50,249 nt of DNA, taken from NCBI RefSeq assembly GCF_001881565.1, contig NZ_MPDJ01000016.1, positions 67,528 to 117,776 on the forward strand. Direction: 5' to 3'. A model generated the notes under the pieces. That model searched no databases. It saw only the letters and a list, made by a program, of their open reading frames with translations, and was not told where the DNA came from. This document shows positions 26,861 to 36,314 of the stretch, one piece after another. Numbering within the stretch: position 1 is the stretch's first letter; every line of letters begins with the position of its first letter. The DNA comes from Eisenbergiella tayi (GTDB lineage: Bacteria; Bacillota; Clostridia; Lachnospirales; Lachnospiraceae). The translations under genes and the position numbers were made by a program.

Positions 26861-28915
26861 ATGGAACGAAGTATGAAACTGGACAAAATAACATTGGGAA
26901 CCTGCTATTATCCTGAGCACTGGCCGGAGGAAATGTGGGAAGAGGATCTGCAGCGTATGCTGGCAAGCGGAATCGAGGTAATCCGTATTGCCGAGTTCGC
27001 CTGGAGCAAGATCGAACCCAGGGAGGGGGAATTCACCTATGAATTTTTCGACCGGTTCCTTGAAAAGGCGGAAAAGGCCGGAATGAAGGTCATTTTCTGT
27101 ACACCCAGCGCGACCCCGCCGGCCTGGCTAACCAACAAATATCCGGAGGTGCTCAATGCAAACATAAACGGCGTCCTCTACCGCCATGGCTGCAGACGCC
27201 ACTATAACTACAATTCCCCTAAATACCAGGAGCTTGTAAAAAGGATTGTGGAGAAATCCGCATCCCATTATGCATCCCATCCCAGCATTATAGGCTGGCA
27301 GATCGACAATGAACTGAACTGTGAAACGAGCGAGTTTTATTCGGAGAGCGATTCCGCCGCCTTCCGCGTGTTCCTGAAGAAAAAGTATGACACTCTGGAT
27401 GCGCTGAATGAAGCGTGGGGCACTGTTTTCTGGAACCAGACCTATACGGACTGGGAGGAAATCTATGTTCCCCGCCCTACACCCAGTAATTCAACCAATC
27501 CCCATGAAGTGCTGGATTATGTCCGCTTCGTGTCCGACAGCGCCTGCCGGTTTGCCGGGATGCAGAGCGATATCCTGAAAAAATACGTAAAGCCAGGCGA
27601 TTTTATCACCACAAACGGACTCTTCGGAAATCTGGATAACCATCGTATGACAGAGGAAAGTTTGGATTTCATTACCTATGACTCATATCCTAATTTCGCA
27701 TACTGCCTGGACGACTATGAACCGGGAGAAGGGAAAATGAGGGACAGAAAATGGAGCAGGAATCTGGCGGAGGCCAGGGCGATATCCCCTGTTTTTGGAA
27801 TCATGGAGCAGCAGTCCGGAGCCAACGGATGGAATACCCGCATGGAAGCCCCTACGCCCAAGCCCGGACAGATGACCCTGTGGACCATGCAGAGCATCGG
27901 CCATGGAGCCGACTATGTGAGCTATTTCCGCTGGCGTACCTGTACCGTGGGAACGGAGATTTACTGGCACGGTATCCTGGATTATTCAGGCAGGGATAAC
28001 AGACGTCTTGCGGAAGTAAAGGAGATTCATAAAAAGGTCGGCGCGCTCGCCCCTGTAACCGGCACACATTACCGGGCAGAGGTTGGGATTGTGAAGGACT
28101 ATGATAACATCTGGGATGCCGGTCTGGACAGATGGCACCAGAGGGTGGACAGGGAAAGCAGCAAAGGATTGTTCGCCGCCTGTCAGAAAACCCATACACC
28201 CTTTGATTTCTGCTATCTGGATCATATGCGGGCGGAGGATTTGTTCCCGTATAAAATCCTGTTCTATCCTCATGCAACAATTGTGACTCAGGAAACGGCG
28301 GATAAGCTTACCGCTTATGTGGAGCAGGGCGGCTGCCTTGTGCTGGGCTGCCGCACCGGCTATAAGCAGGAAAACGGAAAGTGTGTGATGAGTAAGCTCC
28401 CCGGCCTGCTGCAGCCTCTTGCGGGAACCGATATACCGGAATATACATTTGTTTCGCCGGCAGAAGGAACCGTTTACGCGGATTGGGACGGCGTGCAGAT
28501 AGAAGCCAGTATTTTCAATGATTTGCTGGAACCCCTTACGGAACAGGCCAAAGTGGAGGCCAGATATGTTTCCAGCTACTATGCGGGGACACCGGCCCTT
28601 ATCAGCAATGAAAAAGGGAAGGGAAGGGTTTATTATTTCGGAGGCGCTTTTAATGAACACACCGCCCAGGTATTTCTGGAAAAGCTGGGAGCGGCACAGC
28701 CCTATCAGGATATAATTGCCCTTCCGGAAGGATGCGAGCTGATGGTCAGGGAGGCACAGGACGGAAGCCAGTATTTCTTTGTGCTGAATTATTTGGAGGA
28801 AGCGGCGGAAATCTGCCTGAAGGAAAGCTTTCTGGATTTATTTGAAGGAAAAGAAGTGCAGGGAGAACTGGAACTGCCGCCTTTTGGAACAAAGGTTTTC
28901 GCAAGGAAAAAGTAG
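26861..28915 (+). CDS. GH42 beta-galactosidase
   Basis: Glycoside hydrolase family 42 enzyme, cleaving terminal beta-galactosides with retention. The 684-residue protein has the A-domain barrel with the family opening GTCYYPEHWPEEMWEED, acid/base Glu151 in IDNELN and nucleophile Glu316 in IMEQQSG, followed by the trimerisation domain (about 395-610) and a small C-terminal beta domain. There is no signal peptide, so it works in the cytosol on imported galactosides. GAGGAGG lies 9 bases before ATG 26861. It follows the LacI regulator in the same operon and lacks its own transporter. The natural substrate (lactose, galacto-oligosaccharide or a plant galactan fragment) cannot be decided here. Confidence 0.95.
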   Translation: MERSMKLDKITLGTCYYPEHWPEEMWEEDLQRMLASGIEVIRIAEFAWSKIEPREGEFTYEFFDRFLEKAEKAGMKVIFCTPSATPPAWLTNKYPEVLNANINGVLYRHGCRRHYNYNSPKYQELVKRIVEKSASHYASHPSIIGWQIDNELNCETSEFYSESDSAAFRVFLKKKYDTLDALNEAWGTVFWNQTYTDWEEIYVPRPTPSNSTNPHEVLDYVRFVSDSACRFAGMQSDILKKYVKPGDFITTNGLFGNLDNHRMTEESLDFITYDSYPNFAYCLDDYEPGEGKMRDRKWSRNLAEARAISPVFGIMEQQSGANGWNTRMEAPTPKPGQMTLWTMQSIGHGADYVSYFRWRTCTVGTEIYWHGILDYSGRDNRRLAEVKEIHKKVGALAPVTGTHYRAEVGIVKDYDNIWDAGLDRWHQRVDRESSKGLFAACQKTHTPFDFCYLDHMRAEDLFPYKILFYPHATIVTQETADKLTAYVEQGGCLVLGCRTGYKQENGKCVMSKLPGLLQPLAGTDIPEYTFVSPAEGTVYADWDGVQIEASIFNDLLEPLTEQAKVEARYVSSYYAGTPALISNEKGKGRVYYFGGAFNEHTAQVFLEKLGAAQPYQDIIALPEGCELMVREAQDGSQYFFVLNYLEEAAEICLKESFLDLFEGKEVQGELELPPFGTKVFARKK

Positions 28916-28960
28916 TGTCTGAAGGATAAAAAAGAAGCGGAAAAAATTTAAAAAAAGTTG

Positions 28961-28989
28961 TTGACAAGTTGTCCCATTTTTTGTATACT
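28961..28989 (+). promoter_or_regulatory. promoter of the tRNA-Val/tRNA-Met operon
   Basis: A perfect -35 TTGACA (28961-28966) and a -10 TATACT (28984-28989), 17 bases apart, lie about 55 bases before tRNA-Val. This is the best sigma-A promoter in the window. Confidence 0.9.
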
Positions 28990-29043
28990 AATCAAGCAGG
29001 TTGCGGGTGCGGTATTAAAGCACTTCAAAACTTGTTTGATTAT

Positions 29044-29116
29044 GGGATCTTAGCTCAGCTGGGAGAGCATCTGCCTTACAAGCAGAGGGTCATAGGTTCG
29101 AGCCCTATAGGTCCCA
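29044..29116 (+). tRNA. tRNA-Val (anticodon TAC)
   Basis: A complete cloverleaf of 73 bases. The acceptor arms GGGATCT and AGGTCCC pair with one wobble, the D-loop contains AGCTCAGCTGGGAGAGC, the anticodon stem TCTGC/GCAGA closes the loop CTTACAA (anticodon TAC at loop positions 3-5), and the T arm contains GGTTCGAGCC. CCA is not encoded (the sequence continues TATA), so it must be added by the CCA-adding enzyme. Confidence 0.96.
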
Positions 29117-29124
29117 TATAATTT

Positions 29125-29198
29125 GGCGAGATAGCTCAGCTGGCTAGAGCACACGGTTCATACCCGTGGTGTCGAGGGTTCAAGTCCCCCTCTCGCTA
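29125..29198 (+). tRNA. tRNA-Met (anticodon CAT), elongator type
   Basis: A 74-base cloverleaf eight bases after tRNA-Val. The acceptor arms GGCGAGA and TCTCGCT pair with a G-T at the first position, the anticodon stem CACGG/CCGTG closes the loop TTCATAC (anticodon CAT), and the T loop has GGTTCAAGTCC. The paired first position and the lack of three consecutive G-C pairs argue against initiator tRNA; it matches the Bacillus elongator tRNA-Met pattern. A tRNA-Ile2 (lysidine) is less likely. CCA is not encoded. Confidence 0.93.
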
Positions 29199-29208
29199 TT
29201 ATGATTGA

Positions 29209-29256
29209 AACAGTGGAAAAGCCCTTTTGTGGGGAGTTCCGCTGTTTTTTATTTTG
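29209..29256 (+). terminator. terminator of the tRNA operon
   Basis: AACAGTGGAA (29209-29218) pairs with TTCCGCTGTT (29237-29246) through one G-T wobble, around an 18-base loop, followed by TTTTATTTT. The A+T-rich island begins immediately after. Confidence 0.75.
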
Positions 29257-29421
29257 CATACTTTTGGATAGCAAATTTTTTGTGTTCACAATAAATATTA
29301 TTTCAATAGTAAACAGTTCGTTTTTTGTGAGAATACACTATGGAAAATGCTGTAGTCTACTCTTTGCTGAGTTCCTTAACTGCATTTGATATTTCAAAGG
29401 CGCCATATATACAAATCAAGA

Positions 29422-29803
29422 TTATTTTACACATATTTTTACTGTTTCGTATCTGTCAACAACATCACCATACTCTTTATAGCTCTCCATATCAAGAAGT
29501 GAAAAGTTTGTCATAACCAAAATAAGGTATTTCATCTGCGTCGCGATATATAATCCCCTGTCCTGGTTCAATGCTTCACACATTGACATCCTTATCGACA
29601 AGTATATTAAGTATATTCATATCCGGAATATTAATGATTTCAATATTTCTCAAATACCCATTTGTTTCGGATTATTTAATTCTGTCTGAAAGAATGTCAT
29701 TAGATTGTTTTGGGTTCTTAGTGATGACACGATATGGCATTCCATTATTATCAAAGTTCATGGCAACGAATAAGTTGTTTTTAAAAGCTGTAAATTTTGT
29801 CAT
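29422..29803 (-). pseudogene. decayed gene fragment, family not recognised
   Basis: On the minus strand an ATG at 29803 opens a well-formed protein beginning MTKFTAFKNNLFVAMNFDNN, but after 43 residues a TAA interrupts it. The same frame then continues sensibly (ETNGYLRNIEIINIPDMN, ILVDKDVN) to a TGA. At that point a second frame takes over: an ATG at 29583 gives MCEALNQDRGLYIATQMK and runs to a TAA at 29422-29424, ending SYKEYGDVVDRYETVKICVK. The protein-like composition across one in-frame stop and one frameshift argues for a gene that has decayed rather than chance. I do not recognise the family. It lies at the left end of the A+T-rich island. Confidence 0.6.
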
Positions 29804-30251
29804 CACAGTTGCATGGTTTTCTATTAGTCATTCTATTAACCCGAAATCCATCAAATATGATTATAATGTTGAATAGATCACCTGAGGATGAAGAGAGAAT
29901 GTATGACTGATTTTAAGTATAGTGTAAATTGGCAACCGTTTTCAATAGTGCTTGTCCTTGTCATAGTATGAAATAACCAATTAGAAGGCATTCAAACTGG
30001 ATACGGAAAAACGGTATCTGATTGGGTATAATGATTCTAATTTAGCTTTTCTGTATTCTTCATAATGTATATCTTTTGCATAGTTACATACTTTTTAAAA
30101 GGTAAATTAATTTTGTCACATTATATATGCCGTAAGATCCGATTACGGCTTCTATATCGCGATTATAATCTTTTGATGTCGATGAATGCGCTCACCGAAT
30201 ACGACAAATTTTATTTATTATTGCAGATGTAAATTAATTAATAGTGTTAGT

Positions 30252-30280
30252 TTGAAAAGGTATTTTATATAGATTATAAT
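30252..30280 (+). promoter_or_regulatory. promoter of the locus D kinase-regulator operon
   Basis: TTGAAA (30252-30257) and TATAAT (30275-30280) are 17 bases apart. The start of transcription would be near 30287, leaving a leader with GGGGAGGA before the kinase gene. Confidence 0.7.
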
Positions 30281-30332
30281 CAAATAAATATTTATTGTGA
30301 TTTAACAGGAGAGGGGAGGAACGGATAAGAAG

Positions 30333-32054
30333 TTGTCCGGAAATATTATGAAAAAAATCAGAGAAAACTTATTTATACAATTTCTTTCTTTCATTTTGCT
30401 GCTTTTGCTTATTGTTACAACAGTATTTACTATGAATCAATATAATGCGAAAAAAATAACCAGAAATAATACGCTGCAGTTAAATGAAAATGTTTTAACA
30501 CAATTAATTGGGAAAATGGATGAAATGTTTATCTCAATGCAAAATTTAATGTCAAGTGTTGCCTATAATCCTGTTGTATATGCTTACTATAAGGAAGAAG
30601 AAAAACGCCCCCTTATGCAGGATGATTTAAAGGATGTGCTTATTAATACTCTTATAACGGATGATTATATATCAGGAATTGAGTTATATAATATGGAAGG
30701 AAATAAACTGTTAGGAGTAGGGAAAAAATATACATCGACAGTGTCACCAGAAGATATTAACACTATTGTATATTCCGAACAAATTTTGTCTGATGATGGA
30801 GATAATGTAAAGTATGCAATCTATTATCCTATATATGATTTGAAAAATGTTCAGTATTTTACCAAGTTAGGGATCTGTGTATTTTACTTGTCCGTAGAAA
30901 ATATAACGGATTTTTTAAATGAAGTTAGAATTACTGATCATACATATTTATACGTTATAGATAAAGAATTAAATTTACTGGCTCAGAATTCTATAGCAAA
31001 AAAAGATCAGGATTTCCTCCAGAATTTAGAAAAAATAAAAGACAGATACTATGTTTCTGAAATGAAAATAGACAGAAATGGATGGACTATTATTAGTTAT
31101 GTTCCAATAACAGAACTTCTTCAGGGGCTTGATTTTCTAAATAAAGAAATGAAAATGTTATATATTTTTTCTATTGGAATTTTAGTTTTATTGGTTTATT
31201 TCTGTTATAAGGCTGTTATTAATCCTCTTCATCAGATAGATTTATTTGTAAAGAGGAATTCTACACATACTGATGAAAGAATGGATTATAAAAGTAGAAA
31301 TGAAATAGGAACATTGGCCAGAAATTTAAATAGGATGTTGGATGAAAGAGATACAATGAACCGAGAAATTCAAGATTCTCAAAAGAAAATATATGAAACA
31401 CAGTTGGCTAAGAAACAGATGGAAATACTTGCATATAGAAATCAGATAAATCCTCATTTTTTATATAATACTCTGGAATGTATAAGGGCAATGGCTATGT
31501 ATCAGGGATGTGAGAATGTTTCAGAGCTGACAGTAGCTTTATCTAATGTTTTAAGGTATGCAGTTAAGGGTGAAAATATAGTATGTATCAAAGACGAACT
31601 AAATTATATTCAGGAATATTCAAAAATAATAGAATGCAGATTTTCAAAAATAAGAATCGAACTGGAAATAGATAATACACTTCTGGAAAAGAAAATGGTT
31701 AGACTTATTCTTCAGCCATTAGTGGAAAATGCAGTATTTCATGGATTAGAACCGATGATAAATGGTGGAAAAGTATGGATAAAAATATACAAAGTAAATG
31801 GTAAAACAAAAAGGGAGTGGATTTATCTAAGTGTAGAGGACAATGGATTCGGTATGAACGGACAGCGTTTACAGGAAATATACAATTCTATGAGAGATGA
31901 TGAAATTGGTAAAGAGAATGGTAGTCAAAGTATAGGATTAGTAAATATATATCAACGTCTAAAGCTGACATATGATGATAACATGGAATTATTTATTACA
32001 AGTGAAAGAGGAAAGGGAACTAAGGTAGTAATAGGATTTGCAGAAACGGTGTAA
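30333..32054 (+). CDS. YesM-type sensor histidine kinase (locus D)
   Basis: Membrane sensor kinase of 573 residues. It has a transmembrane helix (about 14-33), an extracytoplasmic sensor region (about 35-270), a second helix (about 275-295), a HAMP region, the His_kinase motif INPHFLYNTLECIRAM with His375, and an HATPase domain (LQPLVENAVFHG, VEDNGFGMNG). The start is uncertain: TTG 30333 lies 13 bases after GGGGAGGA, while ATG 30348 has no good site; with the ATG the protein is 568 residues. Codon use is markedly A+T-rich compared with the loci to the left. The regulator follows 11 bases later. Probably senses the sugar imported by the downstream transporter. Confidence 0.9.
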   Translation: MSGNIMKKIRENLFIQFLSFILLLLLIVTTVFTMNQYNAKKITRNNTLQLNENVLTQLIGKMDEMFISMQNLMSSVAYNPVVYAYYKEEEKRPLMQDDLKDVLINTLITDDYISGIELYNMEGNKLLGVGKKYTSTVSPEDINTIVYSEQILSDDGDNVKYAIYYPIYDLKNVQYFTKLGICVFYLSVENITDFLNEVRITDHTYLYVIDKELNLLAQNSIAKKDQDFLQNLEKIKDRYYVSEMKIDRNGWTIISYVPITELLQGLDFLNKEMKMLYIFSIGILVLLVYFCYKAVINPLHQIDLFVKRNSTHTDERMDYKSRNEIGTLARNLNRMLDERDTMNREIQDSQKKIYETQLAKKQMEILAYRNQINPHFLYNTLECIRAMAMYQGCENVSELTVALSNVLRYAVKGENIVCIKDELNYIQEYSKIIECRFSKIRIELEIDNTLLEKKMVRLILQPLVENAVFHGLEPMINGGKVWIKIYKVNGKTKREWIYLSVEDNGFGMNGQRLQEIYNSMRDDEIGKENGSQSIGLVNIYQRLKLTYDDNMELFITSERGKGTKVVIGFAETV

Positions 32055-32065
32055 AAGGAGAGCTT

Positions 32066-33514
32066 ATGTATAAAATACTAATTGCAGATGATGAGAGATG
32101 GGTTTTATTGGGGATAAAGCAATTGTTGGAAAAAATAAATCTTCCATTTCAAGTAGTAGGAATGGCTGAAAATGGAATAGAAGCACTTGAAATGTTAGTC
32201 GAACTTCAGCCAGATGTATTAATAACAGATATCCGTATGCCAGGTATGGATGGTTTGGAACTTATGGAAAAGATGAATGCATGTGAAATTGACAGCAAAG
32301 TGATATTTTTAAGCGGATATGCGGAATTTGATTATGTACAAAAAGCAATTCATTTAGGTGCGTTGGATTATTTGTTGAAGCCTATTGACGAAAACCGTTT
32401 GAAGAGTGTTTTGGATGCAGTATTAGACAGATTGTATAAAGAACAGGATGACGATAGTAAATTATTGTATTTAGAGAAAGTATTTAATGTTCAAGCAGAC
32501 TGTTTTTATAGGAAATCGGATTCTGGAGATGAATCTCTGCAGTTGGTCTATCAATGTATGTCTCTTTTACTTGAAGAAGAATGGGATGGAGAGAAAAATG
32601 GTTTAATGGAGCAAAATCATTTTTTTTATTTTACTCTTTCTCGTGAAAAAAATAGAATCGTAGTTTTTCTAAAGTATCCTGAAAAACTTAAACAAAAAGG
32701 TGTTCTAAAATTAATAAGGGATATTTTTCCTGGTATCAGGGCAATTGGATTCAGCGGTAAGTCTTATAATGGAGATAATCTAATTGAATTAATGGAAGAA
32801 TCCAATATTGCTTTATGTACTGAGGATTTTTGTTATGGACATGGGGAGATGGATTTTTCTAAAAACAGAGAAATAGGTAGAAAAAAACTGAAAGAATATT
32901 TATGTTATATGAATCAGGCGCTAGAAGATAAAAATATTAATCAATTGAGAATATTGTTTCATGAATTAGAAAAAGAAATGAAAGAGGGAAGAGTTTATAT
33001 AGATCAGCTTGCTTTGCTATATAATCAACTTGCAATTAAGCTGAATACAGAAGGAGCAGCTTTTGAATATTTTAACTATTATCAGATCGATATACAATTT
33101 AGCGGAATTGAAAAATTCTTTGAGTATGTTAAGCAAGAGGTGGAGAATAGTTTTCAGGAGGAGGGGTATGTAACAAATAGTTTATTATATTCAATAGTAA
33201 TGAAAGTAAAAAGTGAAAGTATTGATAACACTATTGCATTAGGAGAACTGGCAGAAGAATTTGGTGTAAGCAGAGGATACTTGAGTAATATTTTAAAAAA
33301 GGAGTTGGGGATGCCTTTTTCAGAATACTTAATAGGAAAGCGTATTCAGAAAGCGAAAGAATTACTTTTAGATGATAAACTTTCAATTGAAGAAATTGCG
33401 GAAAAAGTTGGATATAATGATTACTTTTATTTTATTAAAGCTTTTAAAAAAAATACAGGTACATCACCAAGTAAATACAGAAAAAGTATTTTAGAAAAAA
33501 TATTACCAAACTAG
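32066..33514 (+). CDS. YesN-type AraC-family response regulator (locus D)
   Basis: Response regulator of 482 residues: receiver domain with DD at 8-9, phosphoacceptor Asp55 in ITDIRMPGMDG and Lys105 in YLLKPID; a linker of about 250 residues; and two AraC helix-turn-helix motifs at the C-terminus (LGELAEEFGVSRGYLSNIL and IAEKVGYNDYFYFIKAFKK, ending GTSPSKYRK). AAAGGAGAGC precedes ATG 32066. It lies 82 bases before the binding-protein gene in the same orientation. The intervening sequence contains the palindrome ATTGTACAAT (33547-33556), a possible but unproven control site. Confidence 0.92.
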   Translation: MYKILIADDERWVLLGIKQLLEKINLPFQVVGMAENGIEALEMLVELQPDVLITDIRMPGMDGLELMEKMNACEIDSKVIFLSGYAEFDYVQKAIHLGALDYLLKPIDENRLKSVLDAVLDRLYKEQDDDSKLLYLEKVFNVQADCFYRKSDSGDESLQLVYQCMSLLLEEEWDGEKNGLMEQNHFFYFTLSREKNRIVVFLKYPEKLKQKGVLKLIRDIFPGIRAIGFSGKSYNGDNLIELMEESNIALCTEDFCYGHGEMDFSKNREIGRKKLKEYLCYMNQALEDKNINQLRILFHELEKEMKEGRVYIDQLALLYNQLAIKLNTEGAAFEYFNYYQIDIQFSGIEKFFEYVKQEVENSFQEEGYVTNSLLYSIVMKVKSESIDNTIALGELAEEFGVSRGYLSNILKKELGMPFSEYLIGKRIQKAKELLLDDKLSIEEIAEKVGYNDYFYFIKAFKKNTGTSPSKYRKSILEKILPN

Positions 33515-33596
33515 GAACATAATTCCATATGTTATTATAGATAATCATTGTACAATTAATTTGTAGTTAAAAACACTGCACAAGGAGAGAGTGAAT

Positions 33597-35267
33597 ATGA
33601 GGAAAAAGATTGTAGCAGTATTACTTACAGGTACATTGATTATGTCGATGATTGGCTGTGGAGCTTCAAACAATTCAGAACAGAATCAAAATAAGTCAGA
33701 TGGAGAAACAAAAACACAACAGTCATATGTACGTGATGAAGATGATGATGGGTTTAAGCCATTAAAGGAGAAGGTCACAATAAATATTGGAAAAAGTGAA
33801 AATTCTTCAGACTCCTATGAAAATGGGGATACATCTGGCGATAATTATGTACTAAGATGGTTTGAAGAACAGCTAAATATTGACTATGAATATGCATGGA
33901 CAGCGGTAGGAGCCGATGCATATAATCAGAAATCAGCATTAGTAATATCAACAGGAGATTTGCCCGATGTTATGACAGTCACTGAACCTCAGATGAGACA
34001 GCTGGTAAAAGCAGGATTAGTTGCAGATTTAACGGATGCTTATAATACTTATGCCTCCGAACAACTAAGAGAGGCATATGCTACAACAAATGGAATAGCC
34101 TTGGATAGTGCAACATTTGATGGAAAACTTATGGCTATGCCTAATATTAATCCTGGTGCAGACGGAATTCCTCTTCTCTATGTAAGAGGTGACTGGATGG
34201 AAGAACTGGGTATAGAGGATCCAAAGACATTGGATGATATATGTAATATTGTGAAACTTTTTCAGGAAAAAAAAGGTTCTTTAGGTTTAGTAGCATCCAA
34301 GTCTATTGTTAGTGTTGGAAATAATATGTATGGATTAGATGCACTATTTGCGTTGTATAATTCATATCCGGAAATGTGGGTAACAGATGATAATGGAAAT
34401 GTAATGTATGGATCTATAAAACCAGAAACTAAGACTGCCCTTGAAAATATTGCAAAATTAGTAGCTGATGGGATAATTGACAGAGATTTTGCGGTAAAAG
34501 ATTCCGACCAATGTAATGAGTTGGTTACAAGTGGAAAAGGAGGAATCTTCTTCGGTTCATGGTGGAATTTGCAATGGCCTTTATCTGATATGTGGAAAAC
34601 GGATGATAGTGTGAAATGGAATATCTATGCGGTGCCTCTGGATGATAATGGTATTTACAATGTACATATGATGAATCCAAGTACGACATATTTGGTAGTG
34701 AGAAAAGATTATCAGAATTTGGAAGCTGTTATAAAAACACTGAATATGCAGAGACGAGTAGATTCCGGAGATTTGGAAATTACGAAGCCGAAAGAAGATT
34801 CGTACTCCAGTTGGACAATGTTTCCTTTTGCCGTACTTATGACGACATATGATGATAAAGAAAAAATTGCGATTGGAGTTAATTCAGTAATTGATGGTGA
34901 GGCCTCTTACGATGATTTAACGAAAGGTCTACAATCTATGTATGATTCTTGGGAATATGTTCAGGAGAATGGTGTTCAGCAGGCGGCTCAGCAAACGCAG
35001 GCGAACGGTTATTGCTGGTACAGGGGAGCTGATGCCATTGTGCAGGCTGAAGATCATATGAACCGTGTTTATGCATCTACATATGCAAAGGCTGAAACTA
35101 TGGACAAGAAATGGGCAACGCTGGAAAAACTTGAAGATGAGACTTTTCTTCAGATTATACTCGGAGAAAAGCCAATAGATGAATTTGATAAATTTGTAGA
35201 ACAGTGGAAATCATTGGGAGGTGATGAAATTACCGCAGAATTACAGGAAATGGTATCATCCAAGTAA
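33597..35267 (+). CDS. oligosaccharide ABC transporter substrate-binding lipoprotein (locus D)
   Basis: LipO-like binding protein of 556 residues. The signal peptide ends in a lipobox with Cys21 (SMIGC), followed by an Asn/Gln-rich linker and the mature domain beginning VTINIGKSENSSD. ATG 33597 is chosen over GTG 33591 because AAGGAGAGAG is then well spaced. It is the first gene of the importer, and an 18-bp-stem hairpin separates it from the first permease. It is a distant relative of the locus B binding protein, with much more A+T-rich codons. The arabinoxylan-type enzymes encoded downstream (GH51 and a GH5-like protein) hint at an arabino-oligosaccharide substrate, by context only. Confidence 0.9.
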   Translation: MRKKIVAVLLTGTLIMSMIGCGASNNSEQNQNKSDGETKTQQSYVRDEDDDGFKPLKEKVTINIGKSENSSDSYENGDTSGDNYVLRWFEEQLNIDYEYAWTAVGADAYNQKSALVISTGDLPDVMTVTEPQMRQLVKAGLVADLTDAYNTYASEQLREAYATTNGIALDSATFDGKLMAMPNINPGADGIPLLYVRGDWMEELGIEDPKTLDDICNIVKLFQEKKGSLGLVASKSIVSVGNNMYGLDALFALYNSYPEMWVTDDNGNVMYGSIKPETKTALENIAKLVADGIIDRDFAVKDSDQCNELVTSGKGGIFFGSWWNLQWPLSDMWKTDDSVKWNIYAVPLDDNGIYNVHMMNPSTTYLVVRKDYQNLEAVIKTLNMQRRVDSGDLEITKPKEDSYSSWTMFPFAVLMTTYDDKEKIAIGVNSVIDGEASYDDLTKGLQSMYDSWEYVQENGVQQAAQQTQANGYCWYRGADAIVQAEDHMNRVYASTYAKAETMDKKWATLEKLEDETFLQIILGEKPIDEFDKFVEQWKSLGGDEITAELQEMVSSK

Positions 35268-35304
35268 TGCGTATTAACTATGAAATGGGTTAAGTAAACA
35301 ATGT

Positions 35305-35358
35305 GCATCTGCAAATCACAGTGCACTATAAGTAAACTGTGATTTGGCAGATGCTTTA
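35305..35358 (+). terminator. intercistronic hairpin between binding protein and permeases (locus D)
   Basis: An 18-bp stem (35305-35322 with 35336-35354, one bulged base) around a 13-base loop, followed by TTTAT. As at locus A, it lies right after the binding-protein gene and probably adjusts its transcript level relative to the permeases; readthrough into the permease genes must be partial. Confidence 0.7.
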
Positions 35359-35387
35359 TCTAAAATTGGATGGACCTGGAGGATTTT

Positions 35388-36305
35388 ATGCGGAAAAATA
35401 AAAAAATGCAAAAAAGAAAAATTAATACGTTGCCCTATCATCTTATGTTGCTTCCAGGTACTGTTTGTCTGTTTATATTTTCAATAGTACCTATGATGGG
35501 AATAATTATTGCTTTTCAGGATTTTGTTCCCACAATGGGGATTCGCGGTTCAGAATGGGTAGGATTTGATAATTTCAAGTATATGTTTCAGCTACCAGAC
35601 ACTATATTAATATTCAGAAATACGCTTGTTATTGCAGTAGGGAAAATCGTATTAACGCTGCTCGCTTCAATTGTTTTTGCTATTCTTCTTAATGAATTAC
35701 AAATGGTAAAGGCAAAAAAAGTAGTGCAAACAGTTGCTTATCTTCCACATTTTCTATCATGGGTTATTCTGGCAACTATATTTAGAGATATGCTGGACTC
35801 TGGAGGAATTATTAATCAGATTTTAGCAGGTACGGGAATAATAAAAGAACCTATCGTTTTTTTAGGAAGTAATGCAACATTTCAGCCAGTGGTAATATTA
35901 AGTGAAGTATGGAAAGAATTTGGATATAATGCGGTTATTTTTATTGCTGCTTTGGCTGGTATTAATACGGAATTGTATGAAGCAGCAGAAATGGATGGTG
36001 CAGGTCGTTTAAAGAAAATATGGCATATAACATTACCTGGAATCCGTCAGACAATTGTTTTAGTAGCAACTCTTAATATTGCAAATATATTGAACGCCGG
36101 ATTTGATCAGATATATAATCTATATAGCCCTATTGTTTACAGAACGGGGGATATAATTGATACATATGTATATCGGATGGGGTTCCTAAATGCACAATTT
36201 TCACTGGCTACAGCTGTAGGGCTGATGAAATCTGTGGTCAGTTTTATTTTAATATTTACATCCTATAAAATGGCTGACAAATTTGCCAATTACCGGATTT
36301 TTTAG
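35388..36305 (+). CDS. LplB-type sugar ABC transporter permease (locus D)
   Basis: CUT1 permease of 305 residues with about six transmembrane helices and EAA loop YEAAEMDGAG (about residue 198). GGAGG lies 5 bases before ATG 35388, which is preferred over the TTG at 35370. It forms a pair with the YtcP-type permease that begins 10 bases after its stop. It is related to the locus B LplB protein but is encoded in clearly more A+T-rich sequence, so this is not a recent local duplication. Confidence 0.92.
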   Translation: MRKNKKMQKRKINTLPYHLMLLPGTVCLFIFSIVPMMGIIIAFQDFVPTMGIRGSEWVGFDNFKYMFQLPDTILIFRNTLVIAVGKIVLTLLASIVFAILLNELQMVKAKKVVQTVAYLPHFLSWVILATIFRDMLDSGGIINQILAGTGIIKEPIVFLGSNATFQPVVILSEVWKEFGYNAVIFIAALAGINTELYEAAEMDGAGRLKKIWHITLPGIRQTIVLVATLNIANILNAGFDQIYNLYSPIVYRTGDIIDTYVYRMGFLNAQFSLATAVGLMKSVVSFILIFTSYKMADKFANYRIF

Positions 36306-36314
36306 GAGATATAT

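Larger units (their letters stand above)
29257..30332. other. A+T-rich decayed interval without an intact gene
   Basis: About 1.1 kb with no credible intact gene. It holds a degraded minus-strand coding fragment (29422-29803), a short plus-strand fragment at 29985-30065 that reads KAFKLDTEKRYLIGYNDSN before a stop, a perfect 7-bp hairpin GCCGTAA/TTACGGC at 30129-30149, and a strong promoter for the next kinase gene at 30252-30280. The mixture of stops and frameshifts suggests an old insertion that has decayed. No integrase or transposase could be recognised. Confidence 0.7.

Noticed and set aside
29201..29389. Small open frame directly after tRNA-Met
   Set aside because: It starts inside the tRNA terminator region, has no ribosome binding site, and its composition is that of translated A+T-rich non-coding DNA.
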